Positions 1-8,603 of a stretch of 64,000 nt of DNA are shown here, piece after piece. The notes below the pieces were generated by a model. That model was given only the letters and a program-made list of their open reading frames with translations, made no database searches and was not told the DNA's origin. A program made the translations under genes and the position numbers. Location of the stretch: the NCBI RefSeq assembly GCF_024438035.1, contig NZ_JANFQF010000002.1, positions 1-64,000 of the forward strand, written 5' to 3'. Position 1 is the first letter of the stretch. Each line of letters starts with the position of its first letter. This stretch comes from Rhodococcus tibetensis (GTDB taxonomy: Bacteria; Actinomycetota; Actinomycetes; Mycobacteriales; Mycobacteriaceae).

Positions 1-792
1 CAGGCCGGTGTCCTCAAGGGTGAGGTCAAGGACGTTCTGCTCCTCGACGTCACGCCGTTGTCCCTCGGTATCGAGACCAAGGGTGGGGTGATGACCAAGC
101 TCATCGAGCGCAACACCACCATCCCGACCAAGCGCAGCGAGACCTTCACCACGGCCGATGACAATCAGCCGTCGGTGCAGATCCAGGTGTTCCAGGGGGA
201 GCGCGAGATCGCCTCGCACAACAAGCTCCTCGGTTCCTTCGAACTCACCGAACTGCCGCCCGCCCCGCGTGGCGTCCCGCAGATCGAGGTCACCTTCGAC
301 ATCGATGCCAACGGCATCGTGCACGTGACCGCGAAGGACAAGGGCACCGGCAAGGAGAACACGATCAAGATCCAGGACGGCTCCGGTCTGTCCAAGGAAG
401 AGATCGACCGCATGGTCAAGGACGCCGAGGCGCACGCCGAGGAAGACAAGGCCCGTCGCGAGGAGGCCGAGGTTCGCAACCAGGCCGAATCGCTGGTGCA
501 CCAGACCGAGAAGTTCATCAAGGACAACGAGGACAAGGTGGCCGGGGACGTCAAGGAGAAGGTCGAGGCTGCCATCAAGGAAGCCAACGACGCTCTGGCC
601 GGAACCGACATCGCAGCGGTCAAGTCCGCGGTGGAGAAGCTGGCCACCGAGTCGCAGGCTCTGGGGCAGGCGATCTACGAGGCGAGCGCTGCCGAGGAGG
701 CGGCGAACACCGACGGTGCCGGGGCCAACGGCTCCGATGACGTGGTCGACGCCGAGGTCGTGGACGAGCCGTCCGACGCGGAGAAGAAGTGA
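1..792 (+). CDS. dnaK: Chaperone DnaK (Hsp70), C-terminal part
   Basis: This is the 3' part of dnaK; the reading frame is open from base 1, so the start and the ATPase domain lie upstream of the window. The visible 263 residues open in the substrate-binding domain, with the Hsp70 signature [14 protein letters not shown] and the later [13 protein letters not shown]-like strand (here [15 protein letters not shown]), followed by the helical lid and an acidic tail ending [14 protein letters not shown]. DnaK binds exposed hydrophobic stretches of unfolded proteins in the cytoplasm and works with GrpE and DnaJ. The stop overlaps the grpE start by 3 bases, so the two are probably translationally coupled in a dnaK-grpE-dnaJ-hspR operon. 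The operon promoter and any HspR operator would be outside the window. Confidence 0.98.
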   Translation, partial: QAGVLKGEVKDVLLLDVTPLSLGIETKGGVMTKLIERNTTIPTKRSETFTTADDNQPSVQIQVFQGEREIASHNKLLGSFELTELPPAPRGVPQIEVTFDIDANGIVHVTAKDKGTGKENTIKIQDGSGLSKEEIDRMVKDAEAHAEEDKARREEAEVRNQAESLVHQTEKFIKDNEDKVAGDVKEKVEAAIKEANDALAGTDIAAVKSAVEKLATESQALGQAIYEASAAEEAANTDGAGANGSDDVVDAEVVDEPSDAEKK

Positions 793-1439
793 CGTCCGAC
801 AACACCGAGCAGGAGCCGGTCACTTTCGTGGACAAGCGGAAGATCGACCCCGAGACCGGTCAGGTGCGGGAAGCGGAACCGGTGACGGAGTCCCTCGCGG
901 GCGCCGCCGCCGCTCCGCAGCCCGGCTCGGTGGATGAAGGGGAAGTGCAGGAGCAAGCTGCACCCGAGAAGGACGAGCTGGCGGAACGCACTGCCGACCT
1001 ACAGCGACTGCAGGCCGAGTACGCGAATTACCGTCGCCGCGTCCAGCGTGACAAGCAGGCCGACATCGAGACAGCCAAGGCGTCGGTGGTCGGTGAACTG
1101 ATCGGTGTGCTCGACGACCTCGATCGGGCACGCAGCCACGGTGACCTCGACTCGGGGCCGCTGAAGGGTGTGGCTGACAAGCTCACCGGCACACTCACCT
1201 CGCTCGGCCTGAGCGAGTTCGGTGCCGAGGGCGATCCGTTCGATCCGGCGCTGCACGAGGCAGTGCAGCACGAGGGAGACGGTCACGACCCCGTGCTGGG
1301 CACTGTGATGCGAAAGGGCTACAAATTCGGTGACCGCGTCCTGCGGCATGCGATGGTAGCTGTGATCGATCGCATCGAAGACGGCGGCGCGAACACCTCC
1401 GACGAGGCTGCGAAGCCCGCCGAGTCGGAACAAGAGTAA
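789..1439 (+). CDS. grpE: Nucleotide exchange factor GrpE
   Basis: GrpE releases ADP from DnaK and so resets the chaperone cycle. The 216-residue product has an acidic, disordered N-terminus (about residues 1-60), a helical dimerisation stretch containing [16 protein letters not shown], and a C-terminal beta domain with [12 protein letters not shown] and [16 protein letters not shown], which are typical GrpE elements. The GTG start at 789 overlaps the dnaK stop codon, which supports this start and translational coupling. It lies between dnaK and dnaJ in the classic actinobacterial order. The length is usual for actinobacterial GrpE, which carry long acidic ends. Confidence 0.97.
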   Translation: MTSDNTEQEPVTFVDKRKIDPETGQVREAEPVTESLAGAAAAPQPGSVDEGEVQEQAAPEKDELAERTADLQRLQAEYANYRRRVQRDKQADIETAKASVVGELIGVLDDLDRARSHGDLDSGPLKGVADKLTGTLTSLGLSEFGAEGDPFDPALHEAVQHEGDGHDPVLGTVMRKGYKFGDRVLRHAMVAVIDRIEDGGANTSDEAAKPAESEQE

Positions 1440-1461
1440 GAGCGAGAGGAGGAGACGCCCA

Positions 1462-2631
1462 GTGAGCCAACGGGAGTGGATCGAGAAGGACTTCTACAAG
1501 GAGCTGGGCGTCTCGTCCGACGCGTCCGCGGACGAGATCAAGAAGGCGTATCGCAAGCTCGCCCGTGACCTGCATCCTGATGCGAACCCCGGCGACACCA
1601 AGGCGGAGGAGCGGTTCAAGTCCGTCAGTGAGGCGCACGCCGTGCTGTCGGATCCCGCGAAACGCAAGGAATACGACGAAGCCCGGCGCCTGTTCGCCAG
1701 CGGCGGTTTCGGTCGGGGTGGATTCAGCCCCGGCGCCGGCGGCGGCTTCAGCCAGGGCGGATTCGACATCAACGACCTGTTCGGCGGCGGCGCAGCGGCC
1801 GACGGCGGACTAGGCGACCTCTTCGGAGGCCTGTTCAACCGCGGTGGCGGCGGCGCCACCCGCACATCCAGTCGTCCGCGTCGCGGAAGCGACGTGGAAA
1901 CCGAGACTACGCTCGATTTCCGGGAAGCCAGTCTCGGTGTCACGGTTCCGCTGCGCCTCACCAGCCCGTCGCCGTGCACCACGTGCCACGGCAGCGGCGC
2001 CAAGCCGGGAACCAGCCCGCGGGTATGCCCCCACTGCAACGGAACCGGGATCGTCAGCCGCAATCAGGGCGCGTTCGGTTTCAGCGAACCGTGCGACGAC
2101 TGCCGCGGTACCGGCTCCATCATCGATTCTCCGTGCGAGGTGTGCCACGGCAACGGCGTCACCAACCGTACCCGCACTATCACGGTCCGTGTACCGGCCG
2201 GCGTCAGCGACGGTCAGAAGATTCGTCTCGCCGGGCAAGGGGAGGCGGGCCTGCGCGGTGCACCGTCGGGTGACCTGTTCGTCACCGTGCGTGTGCGTCC
2301 CGACAAGGTGTTCGGCCGCAACGGTGACGACCTCACAGTCGTCGTGCCGGTCAGCTACGGTGAACTCGTGCTCGGTACGACCGTCTCCGTCCCCACCCTG
2401 GAGGGGCGTGTGGGAGTGAAGATTCCGGCGGGAACAGCTGACGGACGTATCCTCCGCGTCCGCGGCAGGGGCGTCCCCAAGCGTGCAGGCGGTGCGGGAG
2501 ACTTGCTGGTCACCGTCAAGATTGCGGTACCGCAGAAGCTGGACGACCCCGCTGTCGACGCATTGAAAACCTATCTGGAAGCCGAAAAGGCCAGTGGATT
2601 CGATCCCAGGGCCGGGTGGGCAGGTGCGTGA
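1462..2631 (+). CDS. dnaJ: Chaperone DnaJ (Hsp40), zinc-finger type
   Basis: DnaJ stimulates the DnaK ATPase and delivers substrates. The 389-residue protein has a complete J domain with HPD at residues 38-40, a Gly/Phe-rich linker (about 75-130), and four CxxCxGxG zinc repeats between about residues 172 and 232 ([32 protein letters not shown]). The two C-terminal substrate-binding beta domains follow. The GTG start is preceded by a strong GAGGAGGAG ribosome site about 10 bases upstream. It follows grpE by 22 bases, and its stop overlaps the hspR start. Proximity to hspR makes it the DnaJ1-type copy of actinobacteria. Confidence 0.97.
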   Translation: MSQREWIEKDFYKELGVSSDASADEIKKAYRKLARDLHPDANPGDTKAEERFKSVSEAHAVLSDPAKRKEYDEARRLFASGGFGRGGFSPGAGGGFSQGGFDINDLFGGGAAADGGLGDLFGGLFNRGGGGATRTSSRPRRGSDVETETTLDFREASLGVTVPLRLTSPSPCTTCHGSGAKPGTSPRVCPHCNGTGIVSRNQGAFGFSEPCDDCRGTGSIIDSPCEVCHGNGVTNRTRTITVRVPAGVSDGQKIRLAGQGEAGLRGAPSGDLFVTVRVRPDKVFGRNGDDLTVVVPVSYGELVLGTTVSVPTLEGRVGVKIPAGTADGRILRVRGRGVPKRAGGAGDLLVTVKIAVPQKLDDPAVDALKTYLEAEKASGFDPRAGWAGA

Positions 2632-3038
2632 TGACCGATACAACCCAGGATCCACGCGAATCGTCTGTTGACCCCGACGCCCAGATCTTCGTGATCTCGG
2701 TGGCGGCGGAGCTTGCGGGCATGCACGCCCAGACGTTGCGCAATTACGACCGTCTGGGCCTCGTCACCCCGCACCGCACCCAGGGCGGCGGCCGACGCTA
2801 CTCCCCGCGCGATGTCGCGCTGCTCCGTGAGGTGCAACGACTCTCCCAGGACGAGGGCGTCAACCTTGCTGGGATCAAGCGCATCATCGAGCTCACCAAC
2901 CAGGTGGAAGCGCTGCAGCACCGGGTGCGTGAACTCGCCGAGGAACTCGCGCGGGTGCACGCCGGTTTCCGGCGCGACCTCGTTCCCATCCCGCGCAGCA
3001 ACGCCCTCGTGGTGTGGAAGCCGCGGCACAAGCGCTGA
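2631..3038 (+). CDS. hspR: Heat shock repressor HspR (MerR family)
   Basis: HspR is the MerR-type repressor that, together with DnaK, turns off dnaK and clpB in actinobacteria by binding the inverted repeat known as HAIR. The 135-residue protein has an N-terminal winged helix-turn-helix (VAAELAGMHAQTLRNYDRLG, then GGRRYSPRDVALL) and a short C-terminal coiled coil (VEALQHRVRELAEELARV). The ATG at 2631 overlaps the dnaJ stop codon as ATGA; a GTG 15 bases upstream is possible but lies inside dnaJ. A matching operator is present in front of clpB at 17143-17163. The last operon gene being the repressor gives autoregulation. Confidence 0.96.
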   Translation: MTDTTQDPRESSVDPDAQIFVISVAAELAGMHAQTLRNYDRLGLVTPHRTQGGGRRYSPRDVALLREVQRLSQDEGVNLAGIKRIIELTNQVEALQHRVRELAEELARVHAGFRRDLVPIPRSNALVVWKPRHKR

Positions 3039-3051
3039 CGCCGGCCCCGGC

Positions 3052-3198
3052 TCATCGGTCGCGGTTGCCCCAGCGGGGCCCGCGGCGAGTGCGTGAGCGC
3101 GGAATGTCCATCTCCTCGAGACGTGCCTTGATCTCCGCGGTGGTCCACATCGTCCGGGAGACGGTGGGGGTGGGGGTTTCGGTGACGTGCATGATCAT
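3052..3198 (-). CDS. Small hypothetical protein, 48 aa
   Basis: This is a 48-residue frame with start MIMHVTETPTPTV and a basic end RRGPRWGNRDR. The segment TMWTTAEIKARLEEMDIP reads like a real helix, and codon third positions are GC-rich. It starts 59 bases downstream of the secreted-protein gene on the same strand and converges on hspR. The ribosome site is weak. I do not recognise a family; it may be a genuine small actinobacterial protein or chance coding. Confidence 0.4.
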   Translation of the reverse strand: MIMHVTETPTPTVSRTMWTTAEIKARLEEMDIPRSRTRRGPRWGNRDR

Positions 3199-3257
3199 GG
3201 TCTCTGGCTTTCGTCGAATGTTCGGTGGTCGGTCGGGATCGGCGGTCGGCAGGGTCG

Positions 3258-3734
3258 TCAGGGGTGTCCGTACAGGTGGTAGCCGGCGTTCATGTTCGGG
3301 TAGCCCGAGTCGATCCAGCTGCTGATGCCGTAGGCGTGGCCGAAGTTGGCGTCCACGCGAGTTCCGTCCACGTCGGTCGTGTTGCTGTAGTTGTCGGCGC
3401 GGAACACGGCCTGAGCGCCACCGGGGAGCGAGTAGGTGGCGTCCACCTCGACGCCGTTCGGGTCGTTCGAGAATGCCTTCACGATCTGGCTGCTGTGCGG
3501 GGCGAGGTAGTCCGACGGTGCCTGAATCCACTGGCCGTAGGGATTCGACGATCCCGCGAGGACCATCGGCAGGTCGGTGTCGTTGCTGATCGTCATCGCG
3601 ATCGTGGGTCCCGACGTCGGCATCGTTCCGGCAGTGGCAACCCCGGCGGCTGCGATGGCGAATCCGGTGACCGCCACTGCGGTGGCGGGTAATGCGATGA
3701 AGAGTGCGACGCGGCGGCGGGCGGTGGTGCGCAT
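3258..3734 (-). CDS. Secreted protein of unknown function, 158 aa
   Basis: The product has a clear Sec signal peptide: RTTARRRVALF, then a hydrophobic run rich in Ala and Val up to about residue 36 (GVATAGTMP). The mature part of about 120 residues contains a beta-rich stretch with ISNDTDLPMVLAGSSNPYG and ends MNAGYHLYGHP; no cysteines or catalytic motif stand out. The start is supported by an AGGAGAAG ribosome site just upstream. I do not recognise the family; similar short exported proteins of unknown function are common in Rhodococcus. It stands alone, convergent with hspR apart from the small downstream ORF. Confidence 0.8.
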   Translation of the reverse strand: MRTTARRRVALFIALPATAVAVTGFAIAAAGVATAGTMPTSGPTIAMTISNDTDLPMVLAGSSNPYGQWIQAPSDYLAPHSSQIVKAFSNDPNGVEVDATYSLPGGAQAVFRADNYSNTTDVDGTRVDANFGHAYGISSWIDSGYPNMNAGYHLYGHP

Positions 3735-4011
3735 GTTGGCTTCTCCTGGGTTCTGGAACTTCGGGGTTCTGACTCTTGGGCGGAATGTATGGGGCCGTGG
3801 GCTTTCGGTTTCCGGCGTCCCGTTTTCCGGTGTGCATCAACTATGTCGCGAATGTGCGCCGTCGTCTGTCCACCGACAGGACCGCAGGCGGGATGAATCC
3901 GGTGTCCACCGATCGGGGGACACTGGCGCCGCGAAGTGCTCCGCGCGGGCCGGCTCACGTGAGAAAGTGAGCAATGGACTTCGCCGGAGTCGCATCGCAT
4001 CGGACCACGCC

Positions 4012-4647
4012 TTGAGCGCCGTGCGTGTCGTGGTGGGCGACGACCATCCGATCTTTCGGGACGGTGTCGTCCGTGCCCTCGTCGCGAGCGGCGACATCGA
4101 GGTGGTCGGCGAGGCGGACGACGGTGCGGCGGCGCTCGCCTTGATCCGCGAACTCGCCCCCGACGTCGCGCTGCTCGACTATCGGATGCCGGAGCTGGAC
4201 GGTTCCCAGGTGGCGGCGGCCGTGCGACGAGCCGAACTCGCTACGCGGGTGTTGCTGCTGTCGGCGCACGACGAATCCGCGATCGTTTACCACGCGTTGC
4301 AGGAGGGGGCGGCGGGTTTCCTCCCGAAGGAGTCGACCCGGGCGGAGATCGTGCAAGCCGTCCTGGACTGCGCTCAGGGCCGTGACGTCCTCCCCGCGTC
4401 TCTCGCGGTCGGGCTGGCCGGCGAGGTGCGTCGTCGCAGTGAACCGGTCGGGCCGGTGCTGAGCGGCCGGGAGAAGGAAGTGCTGGCGCTCATTGCGCGC
4501 GGACAGAGCATTCCCACGATCGCCGGTGAGCTGTATCTGGCGCCGTCGACGGTGAAGACCCATGTTCAGCGTCTCTACGACAAGCTCGGGGTGAGCGACC
4601 GTGCCGCGGCCGTCGCCGAGGCGATGCGACGCGGGCTGTTGGAGTGA
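4012..4647 (+). CDS. NarL/FixJ-type two-component response regulator
   Basis: This is a DNA-binding response regulator. The receiver domain starts AVRVVVGDDHPIFRDG, with the likely phosphoacceptor Asp near residue 56 in LLDYRMPELDG and the conserved Lys in FLPKES. The C-terminal LuxR-type helix-turn-helix runs from LSGREKEVLALIARG to VKTHVQRLYDKLGVSDR. The start is uncertain: TTG at 4012, GTG at 4021 and GTG at 3967 are all in frame and none has a strong ribosome site. The stop is 1 base before the GTG of the histidine kinase gene, so the two form a translationally linked pair that presumably works as one signalling system. The signal and targets are unknown. Confidence 0.9.
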   Translation: MSAVRVVVGDDHPIFRDGVVRALVASGDIEVVGEADDGAAALALIRELAPDVALLDYRMPELDGSQVAAAVRRAELATRVLLLSAHDESAIVYHALQEGAAGFLPKESTRAEIVQAVLDCAQGRDVLPASLAVGLAGEVRRRSEPVGPVLSGREKEVLALIARGQSIPTIAGELYLAPSTVKTHVQRLYDKLGVSDRAAAVAEAMRRGLLE

Positions 4648-4648
4648 C

Positions 4649-5836
4649 GTGTCGGCTCCCTCGCAGCGGCGCGTAGTCCGGCGCTATACCACCGAAGCGG
4701 TCCGGGTCACTGCCCTTCTCCGGTTGCCGCTCATCGGCCTCATGGCATTGCTCGGCCCGGTGATTCACGTATCACATTGGCAGCCGGACGTTTTCACGGC
4801 GCTGCTGATCGTCTACGCAGCTATCGCGCTGGCCTGGCTCGTCGTCGTGCTCGCGCGGGAGGTAGGCCCGTGGGCGGGGTGGGCGTCCACCGCGGTCGAT
4901 GTCACGGCGGTGCTGGCATTGTGTATCGCCTCGGGCGGTGCGACGTCGGTATTGCTGCCGGTGTTCTTCCTGTTGCCGATCTCGGTGGCGTTCCAGTACC
5001 GGCCACGCCTGACGGCGATAGTCGGACTGTGTACGGCCGTCGGCTATCAGGCTGTCTGGATCGTGTACTCGAAGAGGGACGACGCCGTCGGGTTTCCGGA
5101 CGAGGTGTACCTGTATTTCGGGTTCCTGCTGTGGCTCGCGGCCGCGACCACCGCTTTGTCCTACGTCCTCGTCCGGCGCTCGGCCACCGTCATCTCGCTG
5201 CTCGACGTCCGTAAGCAGTTGATCGCCGAATCGATGGATGCCGAACAACGTGAACGGAGGCAGTTGGCCGAGAACCTGCACGACGGGCCGCTGCAGAACG
5301 TCCTCGCCGCCCGGTTGGACGTCGAGGAGGCCTTGGAAAGAGTCTCGGACGACAGGCTCACCGCCGCCGAGTCCGCGCTACGAGAAACCGCCACCCAACT
5401 GCGGTCCACGGTGACGACGCTGCATCCGCAGGTGCTCGCCCAACTCGGACTCACCGCGGCGTTGCGCGAACTGGCCGACGGGCAGGCACGCCGCAGTGAT
5501 CTCGAATTGCGGACGGCACTCGACGAGGTCGGACAACCGGCCGCTCAGGAACTGCTCTACCGGGTGGCCAGTGAACTTCTGGCGAACGTGGGCAAACACG
5601 CTCACGCTACGACTGTGGACCTGCGGCTCACCCGTGAGCGCGGACGGCTGGTCATGACCGTCGAGGACGACGGGGACGGCTTCGACCCCGCTGTTTTACC
5701 GGAGCGGGTGGCACAGGGGCACATCGGGCTGGCATCGCACATCGTGCGGGTCGAAAGCCTTGGTGGCACGTTCGACCTGACCTCGGTTCCCGGAGCCGGG
5801 ACACGGGTTGTGGTCACCGTTCCCGACGAGGGCTGA
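4649..5836 (+). CDS. Sensor histidine kinase, NarL partner type
   Basis: This is the partner kinase of the preceding response regulator. The N-terminal half (about residues 15-185) has several hydrophobic segments, consistent with a membrane-embedded sensor with short loops. It is followed by a HisKA_3 dimerisation domain with the phosphoacceptor His near residue 211 (RRQLAENLHDGPLQNVLAARL region) and a HATPase_c domain from about residue 285 with N (ELLANVGKHAHA), G1 (VEDDGDGFDP) and G2 (GAGTRVVV) boxes. The GTG at 4649 is 4 bases after a GGAG that lies in the end of the regulator gene. The sensed signal cannot be read from sequence. Confidence 0.92.
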   Translation: MSAPSQRRVVRRYTTEAVRVTALLRLPLIGLMALLGPVIHVSHWQPDVFTALLIVYAAIALAWLVVVLAREVGPWAGWASTAVDVTAVLALCIASGGATSVLLPVFFLLPISVAFQYRPRLTAIVGLCTAVGYQAVWIVYSKRDDAVGFPDEVYLYFGFLLWLAAATTALSYVLVRRSATVISLLDVRKQLIAESMDAEQRERRQLAENLHDGPLQNVLAARLDVEEALERVSDDRLTAAESALRETATQLRSTVTTLHPQVLAQLGLTAALRELADGQARRSDLELRTALDEVGQPAAQELLYRVASELLANVGKHAHATTVDLRLTRERGRLVMTVEDDGDGFDPAVLPERVAQGHIGLASHIVRVESLGGTFDLTSVPGAGTRVVVTVPDEG

Positions 5837-5910
5837 CCTCGCGATCGGTTGGTACTGCGGCACGCTGGGTAAACGGTGGGCATCCGATTTCGTCCGAGAA
5901 AAGGAGTGCC

Positions 5911-6387
5911 ATGAGTACACGTGATACGTCGGTCACCCGGTCGCCGGTGCAGCTAGCTGCCCTCGCCGTGGGTGCGGTGTTCTTGCTCGTCGGGATTCTC
6001 GGGTTCATTCCGGGGATCACCACCGACTACGACGCCCTCAGCGGTGCCGGCCACCACTCCGAAGCGAAGCTGCTGGGAATCTTCCAGGTCTCGATCCTGC
6101 ACAACATCGTTCACTTGCTGTTCGGCGTGGCCGGTATCGCCTTGTCCCGGGCAGCCAACACCGCGCGCCTGTTCCTCATCGGTGGTGGCGTGATCTATCT
6201 CGTGCTGTGGATCTACGGGCTCCTGATCGATCAGGAAAGTTCCGCCAACTTCGTGCCGGTCAACACGGCCGACAACTGGCTGCACTTCGTGCTCGGTGTG
6301 GGCATGATCGGACTGGGTGTGCTGACGGCACGGATGGGGGCCACGCCGGCAACCGACGCGACCCGTCCCCACTCCCCCATGGACTGA
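5911..6387 (+). CDS. DUF4383-type membrane protein
   Basis: The 158-residue protein has four hydrophobic segments: LAALAVGAVFLLVGILGFI, a second around HNIVHLLFGVAGIAL, a third around FLIGGGVIYLVLWIYGLL, and a last one around WLHFVLGVGMIGLGVLTA. This spacing, with HNxVHLLFG and NWLHFxLGVGM, fits the actinobacterial DUF4383 family of small integral membrane proteins of unknown function. The ATG is preceded by AAAAGGAG. It follows the histidine kinase by 74 bases and converges on the PfpI gene. Confidence 0.85.
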   Translation: MSTRDTSVTRSPVQLAALAVGAVFLLVGILGFIPGITTDYDALSGAGHHSEAKLLGIFQVSILHNIVHLLFGVAGIALSRAANTARLFLIGGGVIYLVLWIYGLLIDQESSANFVPVNTADNWLHFVLGVGMIGLGVLTARMGATPATDATRPHSPMD

Positions 6388-6422
6388 CTGCAGGTGAACT
6401 GACGCAGTAGCCGTTGGTGCGG

Positions 6423-6986
6423 TCACCGGTTGTGGCGACCCTCGGCGAACTCCTCGACGATCTTCGAACAGAAGGCGGGGAGGTCGTCGGGGTTGCGGCT
6501 CGACACCAGTCCGTTGTCGACCACAACCTCTTCGTCGACGACGTTGCCGCCCGCATTACGAATATCCGTCCGCACGCTCGGATACGACGTGAGGGTCCGG
6601 CCGCGGACGACGTCGGCTTCCACCAGAGTCCAGGGGCCGTGGCAGATGACTCCCACGGGCTTGCCGGAGTTCACGAAGTCGCGGACGAAGCCGACGGCCG
6701 ACTCGTCCTGCCGCAGGTGGTCGGGGTTGGTGGTGCCGCCGGGGAGGATCAGCGCGTCGAAGTCGTCCACGGACACATCACCGACGACGGCGTCGACCTC
6801 GTAAGTGCCGGCCTCGTTGACGTCCGACTTCATTGCCTGGATTCGGCCGGGGGACAGCGAGATCAGGCGCACCTGCGCGCCGGCGTCCTCGACTGCCTTG
6901 CGAGGCTCGACGAGTTCGACTTCTTCGACGCCGTCGGTCGCGAGAATGGCGACTTTGCGGCCGCGTAGTGCTTCTGCCGAGGTCAT
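6423..6986 (-). CDS. DJ-1/PfpI-family protein (protease/deglycase-like)
   Basis: The 187-residue protein is a class I glutamine amidotransferase-like fold of the PfpI/YhbO type. It starts GRKVAILATDGVEEVEL, has LILPGGTTNPDHLR, and carries the nucleophile elbow VICHGPW with Cys115 and the adjacent His116. Family members act as stress-protective deglycases or peptidases. The ATG is preceded by AAAGGAG. The gene is the last of four same-strand genes (ChaB-like, alcohol dehydrogenase, FAD-Rieske protein), 26 bases behind the Rieske protein gene, which suggests an oxidative or carbonyl stress operon. Substrate is not determined by the sequence. Confidence 0.92.
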   Translation of the reverse strand: MTSAEALRGRKVAILATDGVEEVELVEPRKAVEDAGAQVRLISLSPGRIQAMKSDVNEAGTYEVDAVVGDVSVDDFDALILPGGTTNPDHLRQDESAVGFVRDFVNSGKPVGVICHGPWTLVEADVVRGRTLTSYPSVRTDIRNAGGNVVDEEVVVDNGLVSSRNPDDLPAFCSKIVEEFAEGRHNR

Positions 6987-7012
6987 AATTGCTCCTTTCG
7001 TGCGGTTCTCTG

Positions 7013-8503
7013 TCACGGACGACGCAAGTTCCGGGTCGACGGCCCCTCGAGAACGGTGCCGTCGGAGGCGAATCGGGAACCGTGGAGTGGACAGTCCCAC
7101 GTTTCTTCGGCGTCGTTCCACTTCAGGATCCCGCCGAGGTGGGGACACACGACGCAGACCCGCTCGGTGTGGCCGTCCTCGGTGTGCTCACCGACCGGGA
7201 CCAGTCCTTCCCGGACCACGCGGGTGGACGGTGCGGGCTTGTCAGCGGTGCGGCGACCGAGGAGTGCGCCGCCCCATCCGGTGGCCAGATGCACGGCGAC
7301 GGAGCCGTTGAGTTTCGCGGCGGCTGTCACGTCGAACACCTGGTGGGGCGACCAACTCTGGAATGCGTCGGCCCAGCGGATGTGCCCGCCGAGGATGCGT
7401 GCGGACAGGACGAGGGCGGCGGAGACGGCGTTGGTCATGCCCCACTTGGCATATCCGGTCGCGACGAGAATGCTCTCCTGTCCGGGTACGAGGGGGCCGA
7501 CATACGGGAGCATGTCGAGTGACGAGTAGTCCTGGGCCGACCAGCGGTGGGTGAGGGTGGTGCCGGGGAAGTGCCAAGACGTCCAACTGATCAGGTCGTC
7601 GACGGCTTCCTGGGCGGAGTCGGTGCGCCCGACTTCGTGGCCGTTACCACCGACGAGCAGCTTCGTCCCGTCGGCGGCAGGGCGTAGCGAGCGCGTGGGC
7701 TGATCGGCGCTCAGGTACATCGCGTCGGGTGCGCCGCCGGGGATGTCGAACGCCGCGGCATACGATCGCTCCGGCGAGAGCCGTGCGAAGAACCCGCCAC
7801 GGTCGAGAATCGGTATGCCAGTTGCCAGAACGACGCGATCGGCTCGAATGTCGCCGTGGTCGGTGGTCAGGATGTGGGACTTCGTCACCGAGCGTGTGCC
7901 CGTCACTCGCCGATGTTCGAAGACGTCGCCGCCGTGCGAGAGGACGTCTCGCGCCAGTGCCTGCAGCACGGGCATCGGATCGATGTATGCCTGATCGTCC
8001 AGGGTGACCGCACCGACATTCGGCACCGGGATGTCGAGGTCGGTGACCAGGCGCGCGGGCAACCCGGCGACACGGCACGCTGCATACTGTGCCTGAACGG
8101 ATTCGGAGCCCGAAGACGTCTGCGCGTAGGTGAAGTCCGATGTGATGCCGACGGGAATGTCGCGTTCGCGGCAGTAACGGATCAACCATTGCTGCCCCTC
8201 GAGATTGCCTTCGACGTAGGACCGGAGGGTGTGGGTGGCGTGCCGGCGCGCGATCTCGGCAAGCCGTTTGCCTTGCATCACACTGACCTTGCCCGTGGTG
8301 TTCCCGGTGGTGACGGCGCCGAGAGTGCGGGCTTCCACGACCGCTGTCCGCTGGCCGGAACGGGCGAGCAGCAACCCCGTGACAAGGCCGGTCAAACCCC
8401 CACCGACCACCACCGTGTCGTATTTGCCGCGCTCGTTCCAGGACTGCTCGGCGTCGACGGAAGGCGTGAACGGTTCGGCACGGTCGAGCCAGAGAGAAGT
8501 CAT
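7013..8503 (-). CDS. FAD-dependent oxidoreductase with C-terminal Rieske domain
   Basis: The 496-residue protein joins a DAO-type FAD fold to a Rieske [2Fe-2S] domain. The N-terminal dinucleotide motif is VVVGGGLTGLVTGLLLARSG, with GGG at residues 34-36, and the second half contains the SLDMLPYVGPL and VATGYAKWGMTNA segments of glycine-oxidase-like enzymes. The cluster ligands are visible as CxH (Cys453, His455) and CxxH (Cys471, His474) in CPHLGG and CPLHGSRF. The fusion is known in actinobacteria and Bacillus, where its substrate is not established. It sits between an alcohol dehydrogenase and a DJ-1 protein on the same strand, so a role in stress redox chemistry is likely but inferred. Confidence 0.93.
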   Translation of the reverse strand: MTSLWLDRAEPFTPSVDAEQSWNERGKYDTVVVGGGLTGLVTGLLLARSGQRTAVVEARTLGAVTTGNTTGKVSVMQGKRLAEIARRHATHTLRSYVEGNLEGQQWLIRYCRERDIPVGITSDFTYAQTSSGSESVQAQYAACRVAGLPARLVTDLDIPVPNVGAVTLDDQAYIDPMPVLQALARDVLSHGGDVFEHRRVTGTRSVTKSHILTTDHGDIRADRVVLATGIPILDRGGFFARLSPERSYAAAFDIPGGAPDAMYLSADQPTRSLRPAADGTKLLVGGNGHEVGRTDSAQEAVDDLISWTSWHFPGTTLTHRWSAQDYSSLDMLPYVGPLVPGQESILVATGYAKWGMTNAVSAALVLSARILGGHIRWADAFQSWSPHQVFDVTAAAKLNGSVAVHLATGWGGALLGRRTADKPAPSTRVVREGLVPVGEHTEDGHTERVCVVCPHLGGILKWNDAEETWDCPLHGSRFASDGTVLEGPSTRNLRRP

Positions 8504-8603
8504 GGTGTGCGCTTTCCCTTCTGATCTGTCGATGAAACGACCCGTCTTCGGGTACCAGGTGGCCGAGCACTCGAAGGCACGCCACGCATCGAGCCTGGAC
8601 GAA